A stretch of DNA of 44,105 nucleotides, from NCBI GenBank assembly GCA_900696685.1, contig CAADHA010000071.1, positions 1-44,105 of the forward strand, read 5' to 3'. Shown in pieces: positions 33,388 through 42,083 of this stretch (position 1 is the first letter of the stretch; every line of letters starts with the position of its first letter). Below the pieces are notes generated by a model. That model was not told the origin of the DNA. It saw nothing but the letters and a program-made list of their open reading frames with translations, and did no database searches. The stretch is from an uncultured Planctomycetota bacterium (lineage in GTDB: Bacteria; Planctomycetota; Phycisphaerae; Phycisphaerales; UBA5793). The position numbers and the translations under genes were made by a program.

Positions 33388-33393
33388 TACGAT
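33388..33393 (+). promoter_or_regulatory. Candidate -10 element placing the desaturase start near +1
   Basis: TACGAT (4/6) lies 5 nt before the second of two tandem ATG codons (33399), with no Shine-Dalgarno sequence. No clear -35 is seen. It suggests a leaderless or very short-leader transcript. Confidence 0.3.
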
Positions 33394-33395
33394 CC

Positions 33396-34358
33396 ATGAT
33401 GCCTGAACACGAACGTGGACTCCCTCGACCGAACACAGTGGCGGGGCGCATCCTCTGGGTCTACGTCGTTCCGATCGTCCTGATTCACATGCTTGCGCTT
33501 GTCGCGGTTGTGCCGTGGCTCTTCAGTTGGACGGGCGTGGCGGTGATGGTCCTTGGCGTCCATGTCTTCGGACAGGGGATCAACATCGGCTACCACCGCC
33601 TCCTGACGCATCGCAGTTTCGACGCGCCGCGCTGGGTTGAGCGTGGTTTCGTGCTGCTGGCGCTGTGCTGCCTGCAGGACACTCCCGCGCGCTGGGTCGC
33701 CAATCATCGACACCATCACAAGCATTCTGACACGCAACCCGATCCGCACAGTCCGCTCGTCAACTTTCTGTGGTCGCACGTCGGCTGGCTCGCTCTGCGC
33801 AACGAGGGCATTCACACGCTCTCGTCCTACCAGGCTTCGGTGCCCGACATCATTCGCGATCCCTTCTACCGGCGGCTGGAGAAGCAGCCGGTGCTCGTGT
33901 TCTGGGCGTATGCAGCGCATGCGCTGCTCTATCTGGTCATCGGAGCCGCGGCCGGAGCGGCGCTCGCCGCCCAGGGGACCGATCGGGGGGTGGCTGCATT
34001 GCAGTCCGGCCTGAGCCTGCTTGTGTGGGGCGTCTTTGTGCGCACCGTCGTCGTCTGGCACATCACCTGGTCCGTGAACTCGCTTTCGCACATGTTCGGA
34101 TATCGCAACTACGAGACGGGTGAGGAGAGCCGCAACAACTGGCTGGTCGCGCTGCTGACTGTGGGCGAAGGCTGGCACAACAACCATCACCACGATCCGG
34201 CCAGCGCCTCCAACCAGCACCGTTGGTGGGAACTCGACGTCTCGTACTGCGAGATCAGGCTGCTCGAGCGCATCGGCCTGGCAAGGCGCGTCCTGCCTCC
34301 GCGCCATCTGAGGCAGCGAACCCTCGCCGCCGATGCGGCGGGGGCCTCGGCCGCTTGA
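33396..34358 (+). CDS. Delta-9-type acyl-CoA desaturase
   Basis: The 320-residue integral membrane di-iron enzyme introduces a double bond into a fatty acyl chain. Three His boxes are complete: HRLLTHRSF (HxxxxH), NHRHHHKHSDT (HxxHH) and WHNNHHHDPASA (HxxHH), with about four membrane helices between them. The SHMFGYRNYETGEESRNNW stretch matches stearoyl-CoA desaturase relatives, with the Asn that replaces a His ligand. The start is one of two tandem ATGs; there is no Shine-Dalgarno site. It stands alone, separated from the minus-strand GH10-like gene by about 180 nt and from purC by 61 nt. Confidence 0.9.
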   Translation: MMPEHERGLPRPNTVAGRILWVYVVPIVLIHMLALVAVVPWLFSWTGVAVMVLGVHVFGQGINIGYHRLLTHRSFDAPRWVERGFVLLALCCLQDTPARWVANHRHHHKHSDTQPDPHSPLVNFLWSHVGWLALRNEGIHTLSSYQASVPDIIRDPFYRRLEKQPVLVFWAYAAHALLYLVIGAAAGAALAAQGTDRGVAALQSGLSLLVWGVFVRTVVVWHITWSVNSLSHMFGYRNYETGEESRNNWLVALLTVGEGWHNNHHHDPASASNQHRWWELDVSYCEIRLLERIGLARRVLPPRHLRQRTLAADAAGASAA

Positions 34359-34408
34359 GCGAAGGCGCGGGCCTCGGGCGCCGGCATGCAGAGCGCGCGT
34401 CCGCAGCC

Positions 34409-34414
34409 TACATT
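34409..34414 (+). promoter_or_regulatory. Candidate -10 element of purC
   Basis: TACATT (4/6) lies 5 nt before the purC ATG with no ribosome site between. The arrangement mirrors that of the desaturase gene. No -35 match is apparent. Confidence 0.3.
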
Positions 34415-34419
34415 TACGC

Positions 34420-35355
34420 ATGTCTGACTTCGTCTATCGCACTGATCTTCCGCTGCCGGGCCGTCGCCAGGGCAAGGTGCGCGACCTCTACGAGTTGCCG
34501 CCCGACCCGGCCGGGCGCTCGCGCCTGCTCATCATCGCCACCGACCGCCTCAGCGCGTACGACGTGGTGATGCCAACGCCCTTCCCCGGCAAGGGGCGAC
34601 TGCTCACGGCCATCAGCATGAAGTGGTTCCGCTGGATCGAGAGTCGGCCGGCGCTGGGCCTCAAGCATCACGTGCTCAGCACCGACCCCGCCGATGTGCC
34701 GGTGACGCCCGGTCAGCAGACGTCGCTGGTGGGGCGCATCATGATCGGCCGGCACACGAAGGTCGTTCCGATCGAGTGCGTCGCCCGCGGCTACATCGCC
34801 GGTTCAGGCTGGAAGGAGTACCAGAAGACCGGCATGGTCTGCGGCATCCCGCTTTCCAAGGGGTTGCGGCAGTGCGACCGGCTGCACGAGCCGATCTTCA
34901 CGCCCGCGACCAAGGCCGAAGTCGGCCACGATGAGAACATCACCTTCGAGCAGGCGTGCGGAATCGTCGGCGAGCGGCTGATGAGCCGGCTGCGGAAGTG
35001 GACACTTGACCTCTATGCCGCAGCACACGACTATGCCTACCGGCGCGGCATCATCATTGCCGACACCAAGTTCGAGTTCGGACACGTGCTCGATGGAGGC
35101 GGCAGGCCGACGGATGAGGTGCTGCTCATCGACGAGGCGCTCACGCCCGACAGTTCTCGCTTCTGGCCGCTCGATCGCTACGAACCCGGGCGCGACCAGG
35201 AGAGTTTCGACAAGCAGTACGTGCGCAATCACCTTGAAACGCTCGTGTCGGCGGGCAGGTGGGACAAGACCCCGCCGGGCCCGGAAATCCCCCAGGACAT
35301 CGTGAAGAACACGATCGCCAAGTACCAGGAAGCCCACGACCGGTTGTTTGCCTGA
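34420..35355 (+). CDS. purC: Phosphoribosylaminoimidazole-succinocarboxamide synthase
   Basis: The 311-residue enzyme (SAICAR synthase) joins CAIR and aspartate in purine synthesis. Characteristic segments are GKVRDLYELP near the N-terminus, IATDRLSAYDVVM, ECVARGYIAGSGWKEYQKTG, FTPATKAEVGHDENI, IIADTKFEFG and LIDEALTPDSSRFWP. The length and GSGWKEY insertion match the longer bacterial/eukaryote-like form. The stop overlaps the xseA start (TGATG). Confidence 0.95.
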   Translation: MSDFVYRTDLPLPGRRQGKVRDLYELPPDPAGRSRLLIIATDRLSAYDVVMPTPFPGKGRLLTAISMKWFRWIESRPALGLKHHVLSTDPADVPVTPGQQTSLVGRIMIGRHTKVVPIECVARGYIAGSGWKEYQKTGMVCGIPLSKGLRQCDRLHEPIFTPATKAEVGHDENITFEQACGIVGERLMSRLRKWTLDLYAAAHDYAYRRGIIIADTKFEFGHVLDGGGRPTDEVLLIDEALTPDSSRFWPLDRYEPGRDQESFDKQYVRNHLETLVSAGRWDKTPPGPEIPQDIVKNTIAKYQEAHDRLFA

Positions 35356-36863
35356 TGTCGCGCCTCCCATTCGATCCCGATCGCGTGCGCGGGGGCGGCG
35401 GGCCGGAGAAGCCGGCAGGGTCGAAGGACGCGCCGCTCACGGTCTCGCAGGTCGCGGAGTTGATCAACCAGGCGCTCGTCGATGCCCTGCCGCGCAAGGT
35501 GCGCGTCATCGGCGAGGTCAGCAACCTCTCGCGCCGAGGGCACTGGTACTTTTCTCTCAAGGACGAGGGCGCGGTGCTCAAGTGCGTCGCATGGGCGAGC
35601 AAGGCCGCAAGGTTCGGCTTTGACGCCCGCGACGGCCTGTCGGTCGTCGCCGCCGGGGCGATCCAGCACTACGGCCCGCAGGGGCAGACGCAGTTGTACG
35701 TCGACTCGCTTTCGCCCGTCGGCGCCGGCGCTCTCGAACTGCGCTTCCGCGCCTTGTGCGACGAGTTGCGGGCGCTGGGCTACTTCGACGTCGAGCGCAA
35801 GAAGCCGGTGCCGCACTTCCCTCGCCGCGTGGCGATCATCACTTCGGGCAAGGGCGCGGCGCTGCAGGACGTGCTTGACACGATGGCGAGGCGGTGCAAG
35901 GCGGTCGAGATTCTCATCGTCGATGTGCGCGTGCAGGGGGCGGCCGCGGCTGGGGAGATTGCCGCGGCACTGCGCCATCTGGCCCGGCATCACGCGAGGT
36001 TGCGCCTCGACGCCGTGCTCCTCACGCGCGGCGGCGGCTCGATCGAGGACCTCTGGGCCTTCAACGAGCGAGTCGTGGCTGATGCGCTCTTCGACTTTCC
36101 GATTCCGACGGTCGCGGCGATCGGTCACGAGACGGACACGACCATCGCCGAACTCGTCGCCGACCTGCGCTGCGCCACGCCCACGCAGGCGGCGATGCGC
36201 CTCGCGCCGGACAGCCGCGAACTGCTTGTGCAGACCGACCTGACGAGCCGGCGGCTGTCCACGCACCTCCAGCACCGCCTCCGCTTCGCGCGGCAGCAGT
36301 GCGCGACGCTGGCAAGCCGGCTGCCGCGGCCGGGCGAGATCATCCGCCAGGCGCGCCGCAACCTTCACGCGGTGAGGCAGTCGCTTGATCAGGCCGCGAA
36401 CGCCATCCTCCTGCGGCGCACCAGCCGCGTGCACCGCCTCGCCCTGCGCCTCGGCCCGCTGCGGCCTGACCGCGTGCTTCTCGAGCGAGTGCGATGGGTG
36501 AGCATGGCCGAACTTCGGCTTCACGCCTCGGCGCACGAGCGACTGACGAGTGTCGCGGCGCAGGTCGATCGCGCCCATGCCACGCTGCGCAGCCTCGATC
36601 CCCGCCGCGTGCTCAACCGGGGCTACTCGATCACCCGCCTCGCCGACGGGCGCGTCGTCCGCTCCATTGCCCAGACCCGTCCCGGCGCGCGCCTGCTCAC
36701 GAGTGTCGCCGACGGCTCGATTGCGAGCGAAGTGACGGGCACCGACATGGCATCATCTCAATCCAGATTGCAGTCCCCCGGTCTCCTGCCCCTCCGCCGC
36801 ATCTCGCGCCGCCAGGGTGAACGACCGCCCGGCCAGATGGAACTCTTCGATCCCGACCGGTAG
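35355..36863 (+). CDS. xseA: Exodeoxyribonuclease VII large subunit
   Basis: The 502-residue nuclease subunit has an N-terminal OB fold (VRVIGEVSNLSRRGHWYFSLKD) and the catalytic region with RRVAIITSGKGAALQDVL, LLTRGGGSIEDLWAFNERVVADA and IPTVAAIGHETDTTIAELVADLRCATPTQAA, followed by a long helical part and a C-terminal strand (LNRGYSITRLADG). With XseB it degrades single-stranded DNA. It overlaps purC by 1 nt and precedes xseB by 10 nt. The last 40 residues are an extra basic, Pro-rich tail. Confidence 0.95.
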   Translation: MSRLPFDPDRVRGGGGPEKPAGSKDAPLTVSQVAELINQALVDALPRKVRVIGEVSNLSRRGHWYFSLKDEGAVLKCVAWASKAARFGFDARDGLSVVAAGAIQHYGPQGQTQLYVDSLSPVGAGALELRFRALCDELRALGYFDVERKKPVPHFPRRVAIITSGKGAALQDVLDTMARRCKAVEILIVDVRVQGAAAAGEIAAALRHLARHHARLRLDAVLLTRGGGSIEDLWAFNERVVADALFDFPIPTVAAIGHETDTTIAELVADLRCATPTQAAMRLAPDSRELLVQTDLTSRRLSTHLQHRLRFARQQCATLASRLPRPGEIIRQARRNLHAVRQSLDQAANAILLRRTSRVHRLALRLGPLRPDRVLLERVRWVSMAELRLHASAHERLTSVAAQVDRAHATLRSLDPRRVLNRGYSITRLADGRVVRSIAQTRPGARLLTSVADGSIASEVTGTDMASSQSRLQSPGLLPLRRISRRQGERPPGQMELFDPDR

Positions 36864-36873
36864 AGTCCGAGCC

Positions 36874-37191
36874 ATGTCGAAGCGCAAGACCACCCCGAAC
36901 CAGCCGCCCGCGCCCGAGTCGCTGACTTACGAGCAGGCCGTGGCGGAACTGGAGTCGATCATCGACCGCATGGAATCGGGCGAAACTCCGCTGGAGGAAG
37001 CGCTGGCCGATTACGAGCGAGGCGTGAGCCTGCTGCGCCGCTGCCGCGAGATCATCTCGGTCGCCGAGCAGAAGATCGAGTTTCTCAAGACGGCGGCGGG
37101 AGCGGGCGAGTTGTCCGCCGCAGCGGCCGGTGAGTCCGGCGAGATCGGCGAGTCACGGGAGCACGAAGAAGAGGACGATTCAACTCGATGA
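36874..37191 (+). CDS. xseB: Exodeoxyribonuclease VII small subunit
   Basis: The 105-residue small subunit has the typical SLTYEQAVAELESIIDRMESGETPLEEALADYERGV-type core with LLRRCREIISVAEQKIEFL, which wraps around XseA. An acidic, low-complexity tail of about 30 residues (GESGEIGESREHEEEDD) is longer than in E. coli. It overlaps the prepilin peptidase gene by 4 nt (ATGA), linking a DNA repair nuclease to a secretion gene. Confidence 0.92.
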   Translation: MSKRKTTPNQPPAPESLTYEQAVAELESIIDRMESGETPLEEALADYERGVSLLRRCREIISVAEQKIEFLKTAAGAGELSAAAAGESGEIGESREHEEEDDSTR

Positions 37192-38447
37192 GCGGCATCG
37201 ACCTCTATCTCCGTCCTTTCTGGGTCTATCAACTCATCTACATCCCCTTCGTGTTCGCGTTCGGTTCGATCGTCGGCAGTTTTCTCAACGTGGTGATCCT
37301 GCGCCTCCCCGAGCATCGCAACATCATCTCGCCTCCATCGCATTGCCCGGTGTGCAAGTCGCGGCTGAAATGGTATGAGAATCTGCCGCTCATCGGGTGG
37401 ATCCGCCTGCGCGGGCGCTGCGGGCATTGCGGCGCGCCGATCAGCGTGCAGTATCCGCTCATCGAGGCGGTCTGCGCCGTGTTCTTCACACTGGTGTTCG
37501 TGTCGGCCTACATGGTGCTGCCGACGGCGCCGTGCGTGGGAGGCTTGCTGCCGGAATATCTCGGCCGCGGGGCCGGAATCGCAGCCACGTGGCCCATTCC
37601 CGTGCTCTATTGCATTCTCTTCTCGGCGCTTCTGGCGATGACCATCATCGATCTGCGCACCTACACCATTCCCATCGAGTTGACGTGGGCGGTGACGATT
37701 CCCGCGCTGCTGATCCATGCGATCATGCCTCTCTGGCCCGGAGCGCAACTCTCCCTGCCGCTCTCCGAACTGCCGCGCGGAGTAACGGGGTTCGATCTCG
37801 GCCGCTGGACGATCCCCCTCGTCGGTCCGGCGGGGCTGGGTGCGGGCCTGGGCGGAATGGCCGGCATCGCGGTCTCCGCGCTGCTCATCCGCATCAACCA
37901 CCTGCGATATTCGTTCCTCGACTTTGACCTCTACGTGAAGGAGGGCGATGAGATCATCGACTACCCCCATCCCCGCCGCGAACTGGAATGGGAACTCGAG
38001 TTCCTCGGGCCGATCATGCTCGGAATCTTGCTGGGCTGGCTGGTCGGCTCAGGATGGTCGGGGGCGCAACTGCCGCTCTGGGCCGCTTCGCTCGGCGGCT
38101 CGCTAATCGGCTATCTCGTCGGAGGCGGCCTGATCTGGCTTTTTCGCATCGCCGGTACGCTGGCGTTCGGCAAGGAAGCCATGGGCCTGGGCGATGCCCA
38201 TCTCCTCGCCTGTGTCGGGGCAGTGCTGGGCTGGGTGGACCCGATCATCGTCTTCTTCCTGGCGCCGTTCCTTGCAATCGGCGGGATCCTCCTCGGCGCG
38301 CTGGTCAGCCGACTCGTGCGCGGCGTGGCGCGGTACATCCCCTACGGTCCGTGGCTGGCCCTGGCGTCGCTGGTCGTGCTGTTCGGCGACCCATGGATCG
38401 AGCCGTTCCTCGGACTGATCCTGCGAATCCCGGTCAACCTGCCCTGA
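37188..38447 (+). CDS. Prepilin peptidase (type IV leader peptidase), expanded
   Basis: The membrane aspartyl protease cleaves and N-methylates type IV pilin or type II pseudopilin precursors. The cytoplasmic methylase-type loop has two CxxC pairs (Cys53/56, Cys78/81). The catalytic Asp pair is Asp155 (TIIDLRTYTIP) and Asp336 in the GxGD motif (MGLGDAHLL). At 419 residues it exceeds the usual 250-290; the extra part (about 190-320) between the two Asp sites has a charged loop (DFDLYVKEGDEIIDYPHPRRELEWE) and extra helices, a form seen in Planctomycetota. No pilin genes are nearby. ATG overlaps the xseB stop. Confidence 0.9.
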   Translation: MSGIDLYLRPFWVYQLIYIPFVFAFGSIVGSFLNVVILRLPEHRNIISPPSHCPVCKSRLKWYENLPLIGWIRLRGRCGHCGAPISVQYPLIEAVCAVFFTLVFVSAYMVLPTAPCVGGLLPEYLGRGAGIAATWPIPVLYCILFSALLAMTIIDLRTYTIPIELTWAVTIPALLIHAIMPLWPGAQLSLPLSELPRGVTGFDLGRWTIPLVGPAGLGAGLGGMAGIAVSALLIRINHLRYSFLDFDLYVKEGDEIIDYPHPRRELEWELEFLGPIMLGILLGWLVGSGWSGAQLPLWAASLGGSLIGYLVGGGLIWLFRIAGTLAFGKEAMGLGDAHLLACVGAVLGWVDPIIVFFLAPFLAIGGILLGALVSRLVRGVARYIPYGPWLALASLVVLFGDPWIEPFLGLILRIPVNLP

Positions 38448-38576
38448 TTCTCGCCCGGCGCGCCTTCGCGCTCTAGACTGGCGCCTCCGGGTCGCTACAG
38501 ATCAGTCGACTGTGCGGGAAACCGGCCGCGAATGACGATACACACTCGGCATCGAGATCAGGAAAGGAAAGGGTCC

Positions 38577-39230
38577 ATGCAGATCGGATCAAGGGTGATG
38601 GGGCTGATGGTGCTCGTCGCGCTGGCGATGGGCGCGACCGGCTGCAACAACAGTCTCAAGGACGAAAACAGCCGCCTGCACGGCGAGAATGCCGCTCTGC
38701 GGGATCAACTCGCGGAGATGGAGGATGCGCTGCAGTCCGCCGAGCGCCAGCGCGCGGAACTGGCGGCGGAGGCCAGCCGCTACAGGCAGGAGAACCAGGC
38801 GCTCGCAGCGCGGTCCAGCCAGCCGGCCCAGAGGCCGACGGGCTTCGAGAACATCAGCGGCGTGAGCGGCGAGTTCCGGCCCGGCGAAGTGGCGGCCATC
38901 GTCGAGGGCGATGTCCTTTTCGACTCGGGCAAGGTCGTTCTCAAGGCCGCCGCCAAGGCCTCGCTCGACAAGGTAGCCGGCGTTCTCAACTCGCAGTACA
39001 GCGGAAAGACCATCCGCATCGAGGGGCACACCGATACCGACCCCATCAAGAAAAGCGAGTGGAAGACCAATGACCGCCTGGCCTGCGAGCGCGCCATGGC
39101 GGTCAAGGAGTACCTTGTGAGCAAGGGTGTGGCTGGTTCGCGCATGTACGTTGCCGGCCTCGGCCCGAACCGCCCCAAGGCAAGCAAGGAGAAGTCGCGG
39201 CGCGTCGAGGTCGTTGTCATGCTGCAATAG
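38577..39230 (+). CDS. OmpA/Pal-type peptidoglycan-associated lipoprotein
   Basis: The 217-residue protein starts after a strong GGAAAGGAAAGGG site. The lipoprotein signal ends ALAMGATGC, then a coiled coil (about residues 25-80; heptads such as ENSRLHGENAALRDQLAEM). The C-terminal OmpA domain has IRIEGHTDTDPIK, NDRLACERAMAVKEYL, GLGPNRPKASKEKSRRVEV, the motif set that binds meso-diaminopimelate in the cell wall. It probably anchors the outer membrane to peptidoglycan. No Tol-Pal partner genes are adjacent. A terminator-like hairpin follows at 53 nt. Confidence 0.9.
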   Translation: MQIGSRVMGLMVLVALAMGATGCNNSLKDENSRLHGENAALRDQLAEMEDALQSAERQRAELAAEASRYRQENQALAARSSQPAQRPTGFENISGVSGEFRPGEVAAIVEGDVLFDSGKVVLKAAAKASLDKVAGVLNSQYSGKTIRIEGHTDTDPIKKSEWKTNDRLACERAMAVKEYLVSKGVAGSRMYVAGLGPNRPKASKEKSRRVEVVVMLQ

Positions 39231-39282
39231 CGTGCGCCGCATGGCCGCAGACAGCGCTTCGTGTGACCGGGGGATGAAAAAG

Positions 39283-39316
39283 GAGCGGAGACTCCCCACG
39301 AAAGGCGTCTCCGCTC
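39283..39316. terminator. Bidirectional intrinsic terminator between convergent genes
   Basis: A perfect 10-bp stem (GAGCGGAGAC / GTCTCCGCTC) encloses a 14-nt loop. On the plus strand it is followed by TTT; on the minus strand by CTTTTT, a better U-tract for the leftward HD-nuclease gene. It lies between the OmpA-like gene (+) and the YhaM-like gene (-). The rest of 39231-39520 shows no gene. Confidence 0.65.
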
Positions 39317-39520
39317 TTTGGGCGACGGCCGTGAACTGCCGCGCGGTATCTGCGACAGAATTTAGCAGATGGAGAGCGGTCCGCGTCAAAGAAAACGGGC
39401 AAATCGCAAATAATCGCTAGTGGCATGGATCAACTTGCGTTCCAGCAGCCGCAGGCCTCGTGTGTTCTCCACACGGCCGGCCCGGAATACGACGATGAAT
39501 GCCTGTGCGAAGGATCGAAG

Positions 39521-40513
39521 TCAGGTTTCGGCCAGTGGATCGGGGCGGTAGAGCCGCGTATCCAGCCCCCAGATCTTGTCGGTGAACTCGGATGTGCCGT
39601 CTGCGGCCATTCCGGCATCCGGCCGAGCGTTGTCGATGCCCATCTGCGTTTTGGCGTCGAGTTCGTCGAGGCGCGAAACGAAGATCGCCTCTGGAGTCGA
39701 GGGGGGCTTGGCAGCGCCGAATTCAGGCACCCCGTGGTGTGAGAGGATGATGTGGTGCAGGACGAGCAGCGCCTCGCGCGGCAACTCCGGCCCGCCCTTC
39801 GCCCTCGCCGCGTCCGCCTTGCGCTGAAGCCACAGCGAGCCGAGCACGATGTGCCCGATCAATTGCCCCTCCGTCGTGTACGTAAAGCCGTACTCGTAGG
39901 ACATCTCCCGGCACTTGGCGATGTCGTGCAGGAACAGGCCGGCGAGGACCAGGTCGCGGTTGAGTTTCGGATACAGCGGCAGCATGCGGTCCGCGAGCGT
40001 GAGCAGTTGCAGTGTGTGCTCCAGCAGACCGCCGAGGTAGGCGTGATGCATCGAGACCGCGGCGGGGGAGGCTCGGAACGAGTCCATCAATGCCTTGTCG
40101 TTGAGGTATTCGTCGAGGAGCGCTCTGAGTCCGGCGTGCTTGAGCGTGGCCAGCACGCTGCGCAACTGCCGCTCCATTTCATCGACATCCTTCTTCGTCG
40201 CCGGCAGGAGGTTGGGCAGATCTTCCTCGGCGACGTCCACAGCGCGAATGTCCTGGACGATGAGTTGCCGCTCACCCTGGTAGGGCTGGGTCTGCCCTTC
40301 GAGCCAGACGAAGCCGTTGGTGGGCAGGCTCCGGAACTGATGCTCGGTGATGTTCCACATGCGGGCGACGATCTGCCCGCTCTTGTCGCGGATCAGGGCC
40401 TTGAGGTAGGGCTTGCCCGCCCGCGTCTGGCCGAGTTGGGCGTTGTAGATGCAGTAGACGCCCTCAAGGTATTGAGAGTTCTCGAACTCGGAGATGAAGA
40501 TGTGCTTGGACAT
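39521..40513 (-). CDS. YhaM-like 3'-5' exoribonuclease/HD-domain protein
   Basis: The 330-residue protein has an N-terminal OB-like domain (about 1-100; KPYLKALIRDKSGQIVARMWN) and an HD domain (about 150-300) with the metal-binding residues MHHAYLGGLLEHT, LFLHDIAKC and HHIILSHHGVPEFG. The OB-HD arrangement matches Bacillus YhaM, a 3'-5' exonuclease acting on RNA and short nucleic acids. The start MSKHIFISEFENSQ was chosen because the frame upstream is basic and unlike the family. It is convergent with the OmpA-like gene. Confidence 0.87.
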   Translation of the reverse strand: MSKHIFISEFENSQYLEGVYCIYNAQLGQTRAGKPYLKALIRDKSGQIVARMWNITEHQFRSLPTNGFVWLEGQTQPYQGERQLIVQDIRAVDVAEEDLPNLLPATKKDVDEMERQLRSVLATLKHAGLRALLDEYLNDKALMDSFRASPAAVSMHHAYLGGLLEHTLQLLTLADRMLPLYPKLNRDLVLAGLFLHDIAKCREMSYEYGFTYTTEGQLIGHIVLGSLWLQRKADAARAKGGPELPREALLVLHHIILSHHGVPEFGAAKPPSTPEAIFVSRLDELDAKTQMGIDNARPDAGMAADGTSEFTDKIWGLDTRLYRPDPLAET

Positions 40514-40818
40514 GCAGGCGCGGGCCTTCCGGGAACCGATCTTGAGGGCCACATGGTAGCCGAATGATGCTCTCGATGCCGGGACTGGACTCGAAGTTCC
40601 CCGGGCGCCGCCGCGTTCTTCGCGAGGATGGGCCGCATGGCGCCGATCTGGCAACAGCCGCTCACGCCGACCGAGGCGGCGGCGGTCAGGTCCGAATGGG
40701 AGGCGCGCATGGCAACGCGCAGCATGCGCCAATAGCATTTCGTGTCCGGTGGCGGAGCCGGCCCATGCGCCGGCGACTGATGGGCGCCAGGTCGGCCGCA
40801 GCACGGTGGAGATTCGTC

Positions 40819-41985
40819 ATGCCTGCCTGCAGAGCGATTGCGTTGTGCGCGTTGTTCTTCACTGGTCTCGGCCTGAGCGCGGCTTGCGCGCCGCTGGGCG
40901 CACAGGGCACAAGACAGCCGCCGCCGACTGAGCCTGCGGAGCAGCCCGGACCGGGCGAAACGCCGGGGCAGGCGTCGCCGGCTCCCTCGATGGAACTCTG
41001 GATTCACGGACTCGGGAATCCCGCGCGCCTCAGCGCCATCTCCGCCCGCGGCGTTCGCATGATTGTCAACATGCGCAAGGAACTGCGCCCCGAGGGAATG
41101 CGGCGAAACATCGCGCAGTATGAGGCCCGCGGCCTCGGTCTCGTCATCACCCTGCGATGGACCGATCCGAACGGCACGAAGCGGCCCGTCCGACACGATG
41201 TTGCGCCGACGGAGCAGGAGGAGCGCGACGCGATCGACACGCTCATCGACGTACTCAACCTGCCCGAATCAAAGCGGATGTCCGGCCGCCTCTGGGTTCA
41301 GTTCTACAACGAGGTCGCGGGCGGTCCCGGGACGATCATGCCTGAGCAGGCGGACGGCTTGTACGGGTTCGCGACGCGCACCGCCGAGCGAATCCGGGCC
41401 GAAGCGCCGCACATCAGAATCTGCGGACCGGCGCTGACTTCGCTTGCACCTCTGGAAGCGCAGATCGAGCCGGGTTCGACGGCAGAATTGCGGCGCGACG
41501 GGCTGCTGCGGGCCATTCGCTGGTCCATCGAAAACGCCGATGCGGTGGACATTCACCTGCACTGCTCGGGAGGCGAGGATGCGATCGATCATCTCGGCCT
41601 CCTTCGCCGGGCGCTTCAGCAAGCGGGCAAGCCCGACATGACCATTCTCTCTCTCGAGTGGAGTCCGGCCCGATTCGCCGGACGCACGACGGACCTCGCG
41701 GGCGCACAAGCGGCCTTGATCGACATCTATCGTGCAATGGCGGAGCACGGTGTGGCGATAGCGGCCTATTCCGCCTTCAGCGACAGCGCGCTGCGCGATA
41801 CGTATGAATGGGCCAACCTGTGGGACCGGCAGGGTCAGCCCCACGAGCCGTTCTATTCACTCTTCAAGAGACTCTCCGAGACCGGCGAGACGCCGACCGT
41901 CGCCGCCCCTGCCGCGAAACCTGCCGACAAGGATCCGTCTGAGCCTCGCGAGCCTCGCCGCCGCAGAAACCGCGAGGGAGGCTGA
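40819..41985 (+). CDS. Glycoside-hydrolase-like (clan GH-A TIM barrel) lipoprotein
   Basis: The 388-residue protein has a lipoprotein signal ending GLSAAC and a Pro-rich linker (to about 58). The barrel has the strand-4 motif WVQFYNEVAGGPG with Glu165 after Asn, as in clan GH-A acid/base residues, and a late LSLEWSP with Glu280 that may be the nucleophile. A specific family is not recognised. Outer-membrane attachment is inferred from the lipobox. GGTGGAG lies 7 nt before the start. The 305-bp gap before it (40514-40818), which must hold divergent promoters, shows no gene I can support. The C-terminus is a basic tail (EPREPRRRRNREGG). Confidence 0.7.
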   Translation: MPACRAIALCALFFTGLGLSAACAPLGAQGTRQPPPTEPAEQPGPGETPGQASPAPSMELWIHGLGNPARLSAISARGVRMIVNMRKELRPEGMRRNIAQYEARGLGLVITLRWTDPNGTKRPVRHDVAPTEQEERDAIDTLIDVLNLPESKRMSGRLWVQFYNEVAGGPGTIMPEQADGLYGFATRTAERIRAEAPHIRICGPALTSLAPLEAQIEPGSTAELRRDGLLRAIRWSIENADAVDIHLHCSGGEDAIDHLGLLRRALQQAGKPDMTILSLEWSPARFAGRTTDLAGAQAALIDIYRAMAEHGVAIAAYSAFSDSALRDTYEWANLWDRQGQPHEPFYSLFKRLSETGETPTVAAPAAKPADKDPSEPREPRRRRNREGG

Positions 41986-42083
41986 TCCGGCGCCCGCAGC
42001 GGCCGGCGAACCGTTCCACCGATTCGCAAGGGCACGAGTTCGGGATCATCGGCCCGCCGGGCCATATGATCCCTGCTCCGATC

